This document shows, one piece after another, positions 14,982-24,150 of a stretch of 44,197 nt of DNA. Numbering within the stretch: the stretch's first letter is position 1; each line of letters begins with the position of its first letter. The stretch is from SIG653 sp045577455 (GTDB lineage Bacteria > Bacillota > Clostridia > Oscillospirales > CAG-382). Where the stretch lies: positions 1 through 44,197 of the forward strand of contig JAZNIJ010000219.1 of assembly GCA_045577455.1 (NCBI GenBank). The letters are read 5' to 3'. The translations under genes were made by a program, and so were the position numbers. The notes under the pieces are model-generated. The model did not search any database. It saw only the letters and a list, made by a program, of their open reading frames with translations, and had not been told where the DNA came from.

Positions 14982-16196
14982 TTAAGCAGAAATACCAAAT
15001 TCGGCTTGGATTACCTTTAATGTATCGGTATATCTTGTTGAATCTTCTGTTCCTCCTAAGGTTATTATTATAATTGTTTCTCCGCCTTTTTCTGCCATAG
15101 TTGCAAGGCATTTTCCCGCTTCGGTTGTCGAGCCGGTTTTAAGACCTGTTACGAAGTCGCAATAATAACCACTGTTTTTTTGCAAGAATCTGTTTGTGTT
15201 ATACCATGTTTTTTCTTTGCCCTTTATTGGTTTGCAGGAGTAACGCAGAGAACTGCATGCAGATTTAATTGTGTCGAATGATGTGGAATAAAGGCATATT
15301 AACATCAAATCATAAGGAGTTGTATAGTGGTTCTCACTATGATAACCGTCGGGGCATACAAAGTTTGTGTTTTTAGCTCCAATATCCTTTGCTTTTTCGT
15401 TGCAGAGCTGCATAAACTTTTCTAAAGCACTGCTGTCTGAAAGCTCTGCGCCGTATAAATACCTTGCTGTATTAACTGCAACGGTATATGCGGCATCGTT
15501 GCCCGACGGAAGTAGCATTGCATAAATAAGCTCTTTCAATATGTATTTTTCCCCTTTTTCAAGGTATGCAACGCTTGAATTAAAGCCGACATATGAAAGC
15601 TCTGTTCCAACGGTAAAAACTGCATCTTCAGGCACATATTCCAAAGCAACGGCGGCAGAAAGCAGTTTTGTTAAGCTGGCAGGATAACATTTTTCATTTG
15701 ACTTTTTATCTGCAAAGATTTTGTTTTCAGTTATATTATAGCCAATAAGATAAGTTGATTCTGTTTCAACCCCTGTTAATAAAGCATATTCCGCATTAGA
15801 AAGAATTTCACTGTATGATTCGTTCTCTGAAATTTCGGATTCATCATCCGAAGCGGTAACATCGTCTGACGAAGTGGCTTCACCCGAAGGAGTGTCATCT
15901 GACGAAGCGGTTTCACTCGACGCGGTAACATCATCTGACGGAGCGGCTTCACTTGACGCGGTTACATCATCTGACGGAGTGGCTTCTTCTGAAGCGGTAA
16001 TATCATCCGATGAAGCGACTTCTTCCGAAGCGTGAACATCACCCGATGAAGCGGCTTCTTCCAAAATGGTAGCATCACTTGATTCAGAATCATATGCATC
16101 GGAAATAACACCCGATTGATTTTTTATGTTTTTATCTGTTCCGCAAGCAGAAAGCAGGGTGCAGACACAGAGAAGCAGAGAAAATATGCGTTTCAT
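14982..16196 (-). CDS. D-alanyl-D-alanine carboxypeptidase lipoprotein (S11 family)
   Basis: This penicillin-binding-protein-like enzyme trims the terminal D-Ala of peptidoglycan stem peptides. A lipobox LLSAC places the lipidated Cys at residue 18. A low-complexity linker (about 40-130) is built from units such as TASEEATPSDDV. The peptidase domain then has all three active-site motifs: SLTK (Ser174-Lys177), SGN (231-233) and KTG (363-365). The 404 residues are a normal length apart from the linker, and no DacA/B-type C-terminal beta domain or amphipathic anchor is seen; the lipid would replace it. AAAGGA precedes the start. It is the last of three exported-protein genes after a two-component system. 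The linker DNA is a repeat of about 36 bp and may vary in length. Confidence 0.93.
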   Translation of the reverse strand: MKRIFSLLLCVCTLLSACGTDKNIKNQSGVISDAYDSESSDATILEEAASSGDVHASEEVASSDDITASEEATPSDDVTASSEAAPSDDVTASSETASSDDTPSGEATSSDDVTASDDESEISENESYSEILSNAEYALLTGVETESTYLIGYNITENKIFADKKSNEKCYPASLTKLLSAAVALEYVPEDAVFTVGTELSYVGFNSSVAYLEKGEKYILKELIYAMLLPSGNDAAYTVAVNTARYLYGAELSDSSALEKFMQLCNEKAKDIGAKNTNFVCPDGYHSENHYTTPYDLMLICLYSTSFDTIKSACSSLRYSCKPIKGKEKTWYNTNRFLQKNSGYYCDFVTGLKTGSTTEAGKCLATMAEKGGETIIIITLGGTEDSTRYTDTLKVIQAEFGISA

Positions 16197-16228
16197 TTAA
16201 TATAATCCTTTTTGTTAATATTTTGGGT

Positions 16229-17980
16229 TTATTCCCCATAAACAATAAGTAATGTTATTCCGTCTGCGCCCATATAAACGCTTTGGCAACCTCCAAGCAC
16301 ATTTTCTTGATAGAACAAAACCTTCCAGACCTTTTCACCCTCATCAAAATAAACATGGGTAGCATTCCACTGGATAGTACATTCGTTTTTAGCTCTTTCA
16401 ACCGCCTCTTCCTTTGTTGTAACAGTTGATTCTTCGAGATTTTTAAAGCCGCTGTACTTAACGCCCGGTGTACCCTCTGTGTATATTTTCAAATCATCTT
16501 TATATGAAAATGCATCAATATTTGGTGTGGGTGTTGGAACAATAAGACGAAAAACATCTTCGGTTTGGTATGAATACTTTGGAGTATAGTAGGAAACTTG
16601 TGCAACAACATAGTATGTGCCATCAATAAGATTTGCAAGAGAAGACATTTCTATTTCAGATTCTATAAAGCTTTCCCCATCGTATGTAAAGAGAGAAAGC
16701 CCACTGATTTTTGTGTTTTCGGGCAGAATGAATTCAACGCCATTGTCTGTTATAATTTCGGGAATTTCCATCCATGGGTTAAACGATGACAATTCACCGC
16801 TTAAAAGCTGAAGCATACTGATTCTGTCAGCGTGCATTTCGGTAAAAGTGCCGTCTCCGTTATCCCTTCTGGAACGAATAAAGGATGAAAAGGGGGTAAT
16901 GCTTGCATCTCCGCTTTTTACAGTAATTGGCTTTATGTCAGCTTTTCCTGATGGAGTTTCATTCCACAAAGCATAAACTTCTGTTCCGTTAAATGAAATC
17001 ATCCCTTTTCTTACAATATTTGAATTTAAATATTCGTATTCCGAAATACATAAAACCCCGTTTTCTTCAAAGAAAAGATAATCGTGTTTCATTCTGTCTG
17101 AAAGTGAAAAGATGAATTCTTTAGTTGAGAAATCATAAATAGTAACTCTGTAATCAACAATTCCGCTACCAAAATTCATTCCAAAGCAAAGCTCGGGCAA
17201 GCCGTCACCCGTAACATCCGCTAAATAAAAGCTCTCGCATCCGTTTGCCATTCCACCAAGGAGATATTCTCCGTTAACATATATTTTGCAATCGTCTCTG
17301 TATTCAACAGTTGCATTTTTAAGCTCGGGAATTGTAACGGAAAAAGTCCATTGTTGGTTTTCTTCTGTGTGACGGGAATCCCATACCATCTTTGCCCTTT
17401 GGGAAATATTTTCAACATTTGTGTCATTTCCTATGCTTTTTGTTGAAATGCGTTCATTATAGAAAAGGTGGTCGTGGTCGCCACAAGCCCCTTCCTTTGG
17501 TTCATCAAAATAAACAATTGCTTCAACGCAAAGGCAAAGGTAATTATCAATGACATCAAGATAAAACCCTGTGTTTTGCTCATATTTTGCTATTATGGGA
17601 GAAATTTTCTTTTCAGCTTCTCTAACAAGAGGGTTTGAAATATAGGAAATAAACGGTTCGTGTTCCTTTCTTAAGTTTATTTTAGTTTTGCTTTCGGGGA
17701 GCGTTAAGGTATAAGCACCGTTTTCATCATAAGATAAACAATTCTTTGCTATGTCTTGGGGATTGTCTACTTGTGATGCATCGTTTTGTGAGTTATCACC
17801 CTGTGAAGTGTCGGTTTGTGAATTATCGCCCTGTGAGTTATCACCCTGTGAAGTGTCATCCTGTGAATTATCGCCCTGTGAAACATTGCTTTGCGAAATA
17901 TCGGAATTGTTTTCTTCAGCTGATGCACAGCTTGAAAGAAAAACGGTTAACAAAATAATTACAGCAATTATTTTTTTCAT
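16229..17980 (-). CDS. Large lipoprotein with SQGDN-type repeats and PepSY-like C-terminus
   Basis: The 583-residue product starts at the ATG at 17980 (AAGGAG upstream; the longer in-frame version to 18028 has no such site). Lipobox FLSSC puts the lipidated Cys near residue 18. Directly after it is a low-complexity stretch of five-residue units, SQGDN, SQTDT, SQNDA. The body contains DVTGDGLPELCFGMNFGSG, like an FG-GAP or VCBS-type calcium-binding loop, and the last about 60 residues (AVERAKNECT, KVWKVLFYQENVLGGCQSVY) resemble a PepSY-like domain. The function is unknown. It sits 32 bp upstream of the carboxypeptidase gene and downstream of another exported protein, so the set is probably one envelope-related transcription unit. 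Confidence 0.75.
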   Translation of the reverse strand: MKKIIAVIILLTVFLSSCASAEENNSDISQSNVSQGDNSQDDTSQGDNSQGDNSQTDTSQGDNSQNDASQVDNPQDIAKNCLSYDENGAYTLTLPESKTKINLRKEHEPFISYISNPLVREAEKKISPIIAKYEQNTGFYLDVIDNYLCLCVEAIVYFDEPKEGACGDHDHLFYNERISTKSIGNDTNVENISQRAKMVWDSRHTEENQQWTFSVTIPELKNATVEYRDDCKIYVNGEYLLGGMANGCESFYLADVTGDGLPELCFGMNFGSGIVDYRVTIYDFSTKEFIFSLSDRMKHDYLFFEENGVLCISEYEYLNSNIVRKGMISFNGTEVYALWNETPSGKADIKPITVKSGDASITPFSSFIRSRRDNGDGTFTEMHADRISMLQLLSGELSSFNPWMEIPEIITDNGVEFILPENTKISGLSLFTYDGESFIESEIEMSSLANLIDGTYYVVAQVSYYTPKYSYQTEDVFRLIVPTPTPNIDAFSYKDDLKIYTEGTPGVKYSGFKNLEESTVTTKEEAVERAKNECTIQWNATHVYFDEGEKVWKVLFYQENVLGGCQSVYMGADGITLLIVYGE

Positions 17981-18062
17981 ATGTATTCTCCTTTCTGATG
18001 TATGAGCTTGGTTTTCTTCTCCATACATAAAGTGGTCAAAAAAATGAAAATATTACCCAAAA

Positions 18063-19664
18063 TTACTTTTTTTCTTTGGCATATCTGATACTGTAAATAT
18101 CAAGGGCAGTAATGCTTATATACCCTTTTGCTAAGGCATCTTTTACAGTCATTGCTTCACCGTCTCCGAAGGTTACAATAACATATTGGCTTTTTATTGA
18201 AGGGAAATGATACTTAAAGCTTTCATCTTCGTAAAAACATTCCAAAGCATCGGGGGTTAAAATATTATTTTCCAAAGAATAGTCCCTGATACTTTGTATC
18301 GGCTTTTGGGAGATGGAATTGTAAACAACTGATTTTTCGTGCCTGAAATGAAGTCCGTTTTTAAAATCGTATGTTTCGTCTATGGGGGTTGATTTTTCCT
18401 TTGAATATGCCCATTCTCCGTTTTCACTTGTGAAAACATAGCAAACTGTACCCTCTGTATTTTCACCTGCGTTTTCGGGGAACAGGGTCAAAACACCGTT
18501 TTCGTTTATATATTTGCCTACAATTGCAAAGGATAACTCGGAAAAGCCCATAGAGAAACGGCCTGTTCTTTCATCAAGGGAGAAATATGGGCAGTTTTCG
18601 CTTCCAAACGCAATGTAAACATTCTCAGATAAAGGTTCCATTGCCTCTAATTCGTGTGTTGGGAAAATCTTTGTTTTCTTGTGGGTTTTTGGGTCAACAA
18701 CATAAAAACTACAAATAACATCGCCCTCTGTTTGATTATGAGTGAAAATTATGGGAGAAACCAATTCTATAAAGGTATATTCATCAAATGAGCTTGAAGA
18801 AAGCGACTTTCTGCTTTCAACCAATTTTGCCCATTCTATAGCAAGAAAGAACCTGTTTTCCTTTCCCGAAATTTCCCCATCATTAAATGAAAGCATCATT
18901 ATTTTTTGGCTTGAAACGATACTGCTTATTTCACCTATTTCACCGAAGTTCATATCCTCAACAAAAACAACCGTATCGCCGTATGCGTGAACACATTCGT
19001 GAATTCCGTCAAAGCCCGCATCGTGAACATATATGCGGTAATAAATAATTTCATATATGTTATAAAGCATTCTTATATACTCATTTTGCGCTTCGCTTGA
19101 AGAAGTAAGGTTTATATTTGAAATACTTTTCACAATATGGGAAGCAGTTCTTTCTTCATGATACACCTTTGGCAACGAGTTGTCAATATTGGAATTGGTG
19201 AGAATTATATCATCATATGTGAAATACAGGTTTATGGAATCGTTAATAAGATACAATACCTCGTCATAAGTCAAGGGCTTTCTCTTTTCGTTATTCCTGA
19301 GAGATTTTAAAGCCGCATACTGTTCTTTTGTGAAAATAGTAACTGTGTTTCCGTTTTTGTGGAGGTATTTGTCAAACTTTTCTCTCATTTCCGTTTGTGA
19401 TGCAGGGGCATCCTCAATAACATTCTTGTCTGTTTCGGGACGGTCGTTTAATATGGAATCGTCTGCAAAATCTTCATCACGGTTTACTGATTCACCGTTG
19501 GCAACATTGTTTTCGTCTGAATCCGAGAAGGACTGAGGAGTTAAATTATATTGCTTTGGACTTCCCATATCGTTTGCAATTGCAGACATACCGCCTGTTA
19601 ACAAAAGGGAGGAAGACAGAATTAAACAAACGACTAAAATTATAAAACCGAAATTCTTTTTCAT
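18063..19664 (-). CDS. Exported protein of unknown function
   Basis: The 533-residue protein begins MKKNFGFIILVVCLILSSSL, a signal anchor or signal peptide, and is otherwise hydrophilic. I chose the ATG at 19664, preceded by AAAGGTGG, over the GTG three codons upstream. A stretch around residues 370-430 (FSLDERTGRFSMGFSELSF, then GKYINENGVLTLF, then CYVFTSENG) resembles the extracellular beta domain seen at the C-terminus of some clostridial BlaR1-like sensors. The end has VIVTFGDGEAMTVKDALAKG. I recognise no enzyme motif. It follows the histidine kinase gene by 126 bp and precedes the large lipoprotein by 82 bp, which suggests a role in sensing or responding at the envelope. Confidence 0.65.
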   Translation of the reverse strand: MKKNFGFIILVVCLILSSSLLLTGGMSAIANDMGSPKQYNLTPQSFSDSDENNVANGESVNRDEDFADDSILNDRPETDKNVIEDAPASQTEMREKFDKYLHKNGNTVTIFTKEQYAALKSLRNNEKRKPLTYDEVLYLINDSINLYFTYDDIILTNSNIDNSLPKVYHEERTASHIVKSISNINLTSSSEAQNEYIRMLYNIYEIIYYRIYVHDAGFDGIHECVHAYGDTVVFVEDMNFGEIGEISSIVSSQKIMMLSFNDGEISGKENRFFLAIEWAKLVESRKSLSSSSFDEYTFIELVSPIIFTHNQTEGDVICSFYVVDPKTHKKTKIFPTHELEAMEPLSENVYIAFGSENCPYFSLDERTGRFSMGFSELSFAIVGKYINENGVLTLFPENAGENTEGTVCYVFTSENGEWAYSKEKSTPIDETYDFKNGLHFRHEKSVVYNSISQKPIQSIRDYSLENNILTPDALECFYEDESFKYHFPSIKSQYVIVTFGDGEAMTVKDALAKGYISITALDIYSIRYAKEKK

Positions 19665-19790
19665 AAAAACCACCTTTCTTTAAATTGTGAAACAAAAGTT
19701 ATTGCAGATATTGCTTTCTTACATCAACATTGTAACTGTATCATATATCAGACTTATATCCAAGTTGTTTTCAACTTGTAAAAAATGACC

Positions 19791-21155
19791 TTAAAATTCG
19801 GTTTTCGGAAAGCTGACAATAACTTTTGTACCCTTTTGCGGCTTTGATTCAAATTTGAGTTCTGCTTTATGCGTGGTTACAATTTGCTTACAAAGGGCGA
19901 GCCCAAGCCCTGCGCCTCCTTCAGCTCTTGAACGTGATTTGTCTGTACGGTAAAACGGCTCTGTTATGTGTATGAGCTGTTCTTCCGTCATTCCTTTTCC
20001 GTTGTCTTCAATAATTACCCGATTTTCGTCGGAAGATATCTTAACCATTCCACCGTCTGCACACGCCTTTATTCCGTTTTCAACGATGTTGTAAAACAGC
20101 ATTGAAAGGAGTGTTTCATTTCCGTGAGCAGTAATATCCGAAGGGGTGTAAAGAAGCTCAATGTTTTCTTTTTTCGCTTTAATGCTAAGCTTTTCCGTTA
20201 CATCTGAAAGAATTTCCGCAATGTTTACTTTTGACATTTTAATTTCGTTTCCGTTTATAAAAGCACTGTCGAGAAGTATTTCCGAAATTTTTTGAAGTCT
20301 CATCGCCTCGGAAATAATATACTTTGCCGCTATATGCTTTCTTTCCTCAGATGAGTTCGCTTTTTCAATATACTCCGCATACCCCTGTATACTTGTAAGC
20401 GGGGTGCGTAGCTCGTGCGCCATGTTGTCCACAAGCATTTGCTTTCTTTCCGCTTCTTTTTCAAGGGCTTCAATTTGTTCGTTTATTTTTGCAATCATTT
20501 TGTTGAAGCTCTTTGCAAGAAGTGTAAATTCGTCATTTCCTTTTTCTTCTGCAACAATTGAGAAATTACCCGATTCTATTGTTTCCGTAGTTTTTCTTAA
20601 ACGTTCAAGGGGAGATGATAATTTTTTTAGTATGAAATAAAGGCATATTGCCAAAAACACAGAAACAATTATTGCCGTTGCCCCGTATGTTATCATAAGA
20701 GATTTGAATTCATGGTCTAACTCTTCAACATTTTTTGCAAAAATCATTTCGTATTTGTTTTCACATATTTCCGAAGAGATAATTATATGGCGTTTGCCGT
20801 TAAAATCCATATGCTTAATTGTATTTTTGTCAATTGTATATTGGTTTTCAAAATTGGAATAAACGGTCATGCCGTTTTCCCTGAATTCGAGAAACAGCCC
20901 TTTACTTTGATAATATCTGCCAAATGATTCCATCAGCAACGAAGGGCTGGATATATGGTTTTTTTCAGACATATCTTCAAAATCCCGTTCAAAAGACATT
21001 GCAACATAGTATTGCTCGGCAGAAACGGCGGTTTCCGTTGTTTCAACGCTTTTGTTGTGGGTGTATACGGTAAGTGTAAGTATTCCTGCATTAAGGCACA
21101 AAAGAAATAAAACGAGGGTGAATATATATGTTTTTTTCCAAAATCTCATTTTCAT
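19791..21155 (-). CDS. Sensor histidine kinase
   Basis: The 454-residue membrane kinase has a first membrane segment (about 10-31), an extracellular sensor of about 120 residues, a second membrane segment (about 155-176), a HAMP linker, and the HisKA motif DNMAHELRTPLTSIQGY with the phospho-accepting His at 247. The ATPase domain has N-box NIVENGIKACADGG, G1 EDNGKGMTEEQL, F-box FYRTD and G2 GGAGLGLALC. It is 107 bp after its likely partner, the response regulator at 21263-21910, and precedes three exported-protein genes. The ATG at 21155 has no good Shine-Dalgarno: AAAGGAG lies about 25 bases upstream, so the exact start is uncertain. Confidence 0.93.
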   Translation of the reverse strand: MKMRFWKKTYIFTLVLFLLCLNAGILTLTVYTHNKSVETTETAVSAEQYYVAMSFERDFEDMSEKNHISSPSLLMESFGRYYQSKGLFLEFRENGMTVYSNFENQYTIDKNTIKHMDFNGKRHIIISSEICENKYEMIFAKNVEELDHEFKSLMITYGATAIIVSVFLAICLYFILKKLSSPLERLRKTTETIESGNFSIVAEEKGNDEFTLLAKSFNKMIAKINEQIEALEKEAERKQMLVDNMAHELRTPLTSIQGYAEYIEKANSSEERKHIAAKYIISEAMRLQKISEILLDSAFINGNEIKMSKVNIAEILSDVTEKLSIKAKKENIELLYTPSDITAHGNETLLSMLFYNIVENGIKACADGGMVKISSDENRVIIEDNGKGMTEEQLIHITEPFYRTDKSRSRAEGGAGLGLALCKQIVTTHKAELKFESKPQKGTKVIVSFPKTEF

Positions 21156-21262
21156 ATTTAAGTCAACCCGTGTGCGTTGGGCATCTCCTTTTGCTTTTAA
21201 TAAAAACCTTTGTTTTCTGCGTACAGCGTAAATAATAACTATATTCTTTTGTCTGCATAGGT

Positions 21263-21910
21263 TTATATTTCAAATCTGTAACCCGTTTTGTAAACCGTTT
21301 GTATTCTGTTTGCAATACCCAATTTTTGTCTCAGTCGTTGAATGTGAACATCAACTGTCCGGGTATCTCCCTCGTAGTCGAATTCCCAAACTAAATTAAG
21401 GAGCTTTTCCCTTGAAAGGGCAAGGTTGCGGTTGTTTATCAAAACCTCAAGAAGGTCAAATTCCCTTGGCTTGAGCATTATTTCTTCACCGTTTTTAAAA
21501 ACTCTTCGGTTATCAAATTCAACCCGTATACCGTCAAATTCAAAAGCGTCTGCATCTGCCTTTGTTCTTCTTAAAACCGCTTTTACCCGTTCAACCAGCT
21601 CAAGAATATCAAATGGCTTTGTTATATAGTCATCCGCACCAAGTCGAAGCCCCTTTATTTTGTCCTTGGTTGATGTTTTGGCAGTAACAAAAATAACGGG
21701 AGTTTTATTTGTATATTCAATAATCTCAAAACCCGAATAGCTTGGTAGCATAACATCGAGAATCAAAAGGTCATATTTATTTTTCAACGCTTCATCAAGA
21801 CCCGCTTCACCGTCATAGAGCTGATAACATTCGTGACCTACAAGCTCAAGATTGAATTTTATAAGGTCGTTAATTGCCTTTTCATCTTCAACAATAAGTA
21901 TTTTCGCCAT
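21263..21910 (-). CDS. OmpR/PhoB-family response regulator
   Basis: The 215-residue protein has a receiver domain with the acidic pocket VEDE, the phosphorylated Asp at 52 (LLILDVMLPSYSG), Thr in FVTAKTS, and Lys in GADDYITKPFD. A winged-helix DNA-binding domain follows (LLEVLINNRNLALSREKLL, DTRTVDVHIQRLRQKLG). AAAAGGAGG precedes the ATG. It is the first gene of the minus-strand block that continues into the histidine kinase and three exported proteins, so it may control them and itself. A TATAAT hexamer on the minus strand lies about 40 bp upstream, but no clear -35 accompanies it. Confidence 0.95.
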   Translation of the reverse strand: MAKILIVEDEKAINDLIKFNLELVGHECYQLYDGEAGLDEALKNKYDLLILDVMLPSYSGFEIIEYTNKTPVIFVTAKTSTKDKIKGLRLGADDYITKPFDILELVERVKAVLRRTKADADAFEFDGIRVEFDNRRVFKNGEEIMLKPREFDLLEVLINNRNLALSREKLLNLVWEFDYEGDTRTVDVHIQRLRQKLGIANRIQTVYKTGYRFEI

Positions 21911-22048
21911 ACTTTTTTCCTCCTTTTGCTTCTCTTTATTATATCATATTTTTTATCTTTATGCATATTTTTTTTTATATTATATCAAGCTGTTGTTTCC
22001 AAGTTGTATCCAAAAATATTTGTTTTCTTTCTGAGTGTTGAAAATCCC

Positions 22049-22077
22049 TTGACATATTTTTCAAAAAGTAGTATAAT
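22049..22077 (+). promoter_or_regulatory. Consensus promoter of the small exported protein
   Basis: TTGACA (22049-22054), a 17-bp spacer and TATAAT (22072-22077) form a perfect consensus. Initiation near 22084 leaves about 39 bases before the start codon at 22123. Confidence 0.9.
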
Positions 22078-22122
22078 TGGGATAATGAAATTAAAATGGA
22101 GAATTTTTATAGGGAAGGTAAT

Positions 22123-22371
22123 ATGAAGAAGAAGCATATATATATGATAGTTGGAATTGTTATACTTTTGGTGCTGTTTTTTCCTTTTAAGTGGCGTCAA
22201 TACGATGACGGAACAAAGGAATATTCGGGCTTGATGCTTAAAATAGTCAATTGGAATCATGTTAAAGAAATAGGGGATGAATTTGTTAATGCAAAAACAG
22301 CAAGATTTTATTTTTTTCCCGACAATCTTAAGGATTATGAAACACTCAGAGATGAATTCTTTTATGAGTAA
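22123..22371 (+). CDS. Small single-pass exported or membrane protein
   Basis: The 82-residue product starts at the ATG at 22123, preceded by GGAAGG; the in-frame ATG at 22096 has no such site. One hydrophobic segment (HIYMIVGIVILLVLFFPF) is followed by a short extracellular domain with YDDGTKEYSGLMLKIVNW and ARFYFFPDN. Small proteins of this pattern (a signal anchor, then a YxDGxxxEY-like motif and a Y/FFPxN motif) are, to my recollection, common hypothetical proteins of Firmicutes. The function is unknown. It has its own consensus promoter and is divergent from the two-component system 212 bp away. Confidence 0.75.
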   Translation: MKKKHIYMIVGIVILLVLFFPFKWRQYDDGTKEYSGLMLKIVNWNHVKEIGDEFVNAKTARFYFFPDNLKDYETLRDEFFYE

Positions 22372-22947
22372 GTTGTTGTGAGTAAAGCGATTTTAAATTC
22401 TGTTGCAAGTAAAATTATTGCAGTTGAGTTTCGTAAATCCGGCAAATTTCGTTATAATTATAAGGTTAATAAACTGTGAAAATCTGTTTGTATCAGCGTT
22501 GAAGAGATGATTTTGTTGGGAGATTTTCACACCTCTTTCACTTAAATTGAGCTAAAATAGATGTACATAATAACTAAAATAAAAAACGGGCACTTATCAC
22601 AGCATAAATTGCGGTTTATGTGTGATGGTGCCTGTTTTCGTGTTTTAATATGATTTTTGTTAATAATTTTTGTTTATTTTGCACAACTGAGTGGAATTTA
22701 TGCATAAAAATGCACAATATGAATATTTTATATTTTGCCGTTCGTCGAAAAGTGAGGTATATTGGCTTTATTTTCCATTTTTTGTTTTTATAATATTTAA
22801 CAGTATCAATTTTTATAAATTTTGGGGTGTGAAAAACGGTGTGAAAAAGTGAAAAACATTATAACAGAGTTTTTATCTTAACATAAAATGGGGGACTATA
22901 TTTTAAATAAGACTTTCGACTTCCAACGCAATATAAATATTGAATAG
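22372..22947. other. 576-bp intergenic region with hairpins, no gene seen
   Basis: The region lies between convergent genes. It holds an inverted repeat GTGAAAATCT/AGATTTTCAC (22476-22485 and 22521-22530), the terminator-like hairpin at 22583-22640, and AT-rich DNA with direct repeats of GTGTGAAAAA near 22826-22855. An open frame from 22699 of about 49 codons has no convincing ribosome binding site. Confidence 0.6.
22583..22640 (+). terminator. Long terminator-like hairpin
   Basis: AAACGGGCAC (about 22584-22593) pairs with GTGCCTGTTT (about 22628-22637), and inner arms ATCACA/TGTGAT and ATAAA/TTTAT extend the stem. The plus strand continues GTTTTCGTGTTTT. It lies 212 bp after the small protein's stop codon, which is distant, so it may end another unannotated transcript. 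Confidence 0.65.
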
Positions 22948-24150
22948 CTATGAGCCAAAGAAACCAACTTGTTCAATTGCTTGTTCTTTTCCAATGTCTT
23001 CCAAAACCGTAACTGTTGCGGAAAACACATATGCGTTTTTTTCTTCGTCAAAAACACCGTGAACTTTTTCTGAGATAATTTTACCCTTGATTTCTCTTTC
23101 TTTCCAAAGGTTGAATTCGGTTTCGCTTTTTACTTTCGCTTCATCGGGGTTTAATCTAATGGGGTGAGCAACCTGTTCGTAGTAAGTTGATTTTTCAACA
23201 ATAATTGGGAGTTTTATTTTCCAGATAGAAAGTTGTTCTTTACTGCTTTTTATTTCGCATTTTTCGTATGGAGAGTCTTCGTTTAAAAATAAATCTGTTT
23301 CTAAAGCGAATAGCTTGATGGTTGATTTTGTTTTTTCTTCTCCTGTGTAGACAACCTGAGCTGAGGAGAGAGGAATTTCCGTTTGAAAATCATAATAGAC
23401 AGCGGCTGTGATTTTTCCATATGCGTGAACTCCTCGCCAAACTCCTAACCGCCCTTGCATATATGCGCTAATGAGCAAATCCCCTTCAGAAACAGTATCT
23501 CCAACTTTAACAGCAGGTGAGCCACCGTATGCTTCAACCATAACTATAGTACCACTTTTAGATGCAACAATGTTGCAAATACCATCATTTGACGGATTTT
23601 TTTCGTTATCAACCGAATGTCTGAATTCAACATTAGCAACTGTTCCTCGTATGTTTATTGCAAGAAATGAGTATTCGGGGTTGTTCATCAAAAACTCGTT
23701 TTCAATTTGCCTCACATCTATATCAGGTAGGAAAACACCCATTTCTAAACCGCACTTCTCAAGCCCTGTTAATATTTTTTTCGTTTCTTCGGGAGTTTGG
23801 GCATTAACATTAACCTCCCAAACAAAAAGGGATGTGAAAAAAATTATTCCCCAAGCAAGAAGGATACCTGCAAATATACCATATCTTTTTTTATATTTCT
23901 CAAAGATAAACGGTAAACCTTTACGCTTAACAATCTCAACTTCACATCCAAGATTTTCCGCTTCTTTAATAATTTTCCAGCTCGAAATAACAGAGCCGTA
24001 TAGCAATAATGCGTTATCCTCTGTTATTTCCGTCCCCCAGAAATCAATCTCATTTTTTGCCAGGGCGTTAAGAAGTTTTTCTTTTTCGCCCCATATTTTT
24101 ATTTTGGAAAACCCAAAAAAACTATGGTAAAACTTGTAATATAAGCTCAT
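22948..24150 (-). CDS. yqfD: Sporulation protein YqfD
   Basis: YqfD is a membrane protein made in the mother cell during sporulation. The 400-residue product starts at the ATG at 24150 with GGAGGA about 5 bases upstream; the longer open frame upstream overlaps yqfC. It has the N-terminal WGEKEKLLNALAKNEIDFWG region, a membrane segment (about 95-115, IFAGILLAWGIIFFTSLFVW), then EVNVNAQTPEETKKILTGL and an extracytoplasmic part with NIRGTVANVEF, ASKSGTIVMVEAYGGSPAVK and VGDTVSEGDLLISA, all typical of the family. Its start overlaps the yqfC stop by 4 bases (ATGA), so translation is coupled. The usual downstream phoH/ybeY genes are absent. Confidence 0.92.
   Translation of the reverse strand: MSLYYKFYHSFFGFSKIKIWGEKEKLLNALAKNEIDFWGTEITEDNALLLYGSVISSWKIIKEAENLGCEVEIVKRKGLPFIFEKYKKRYGIFAGILLAWGIIFFTSLFVWEVNVNAQTPEETKKILTGLEKCGLEMGVFLPDIDVRQIENEFLMNNPEYSFLAINIRGTVANVEFRHSVDNEKNPSNDGICNIVASKSGTIVMVEAYGGSPAVKVGDTVSEGDLLISAYMQGRLGVWRGVHAYGKITAAVYYDFQTEIPLSSAQVVYTGEEKTKSTIKLFALETDLFLNEDSPYEKCEIKSSKEQLSIWKIKLPIIVEKSTYYEQVAHPIRLNPDEAKVKSETEFNLWKEREIKGKIISEKVHGVFDEEKNAYVFSATVTVLEDIGKEQAIEQVGFFGS

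Noticed and set aside
22699..22848. Possible small ORF of about 49 codons in the 22.4-22.9 kb gap
   Set aside because: Only a weak GGA upstream, very Phe/Tyr-rich AT-driven composition and no recognisable signal.
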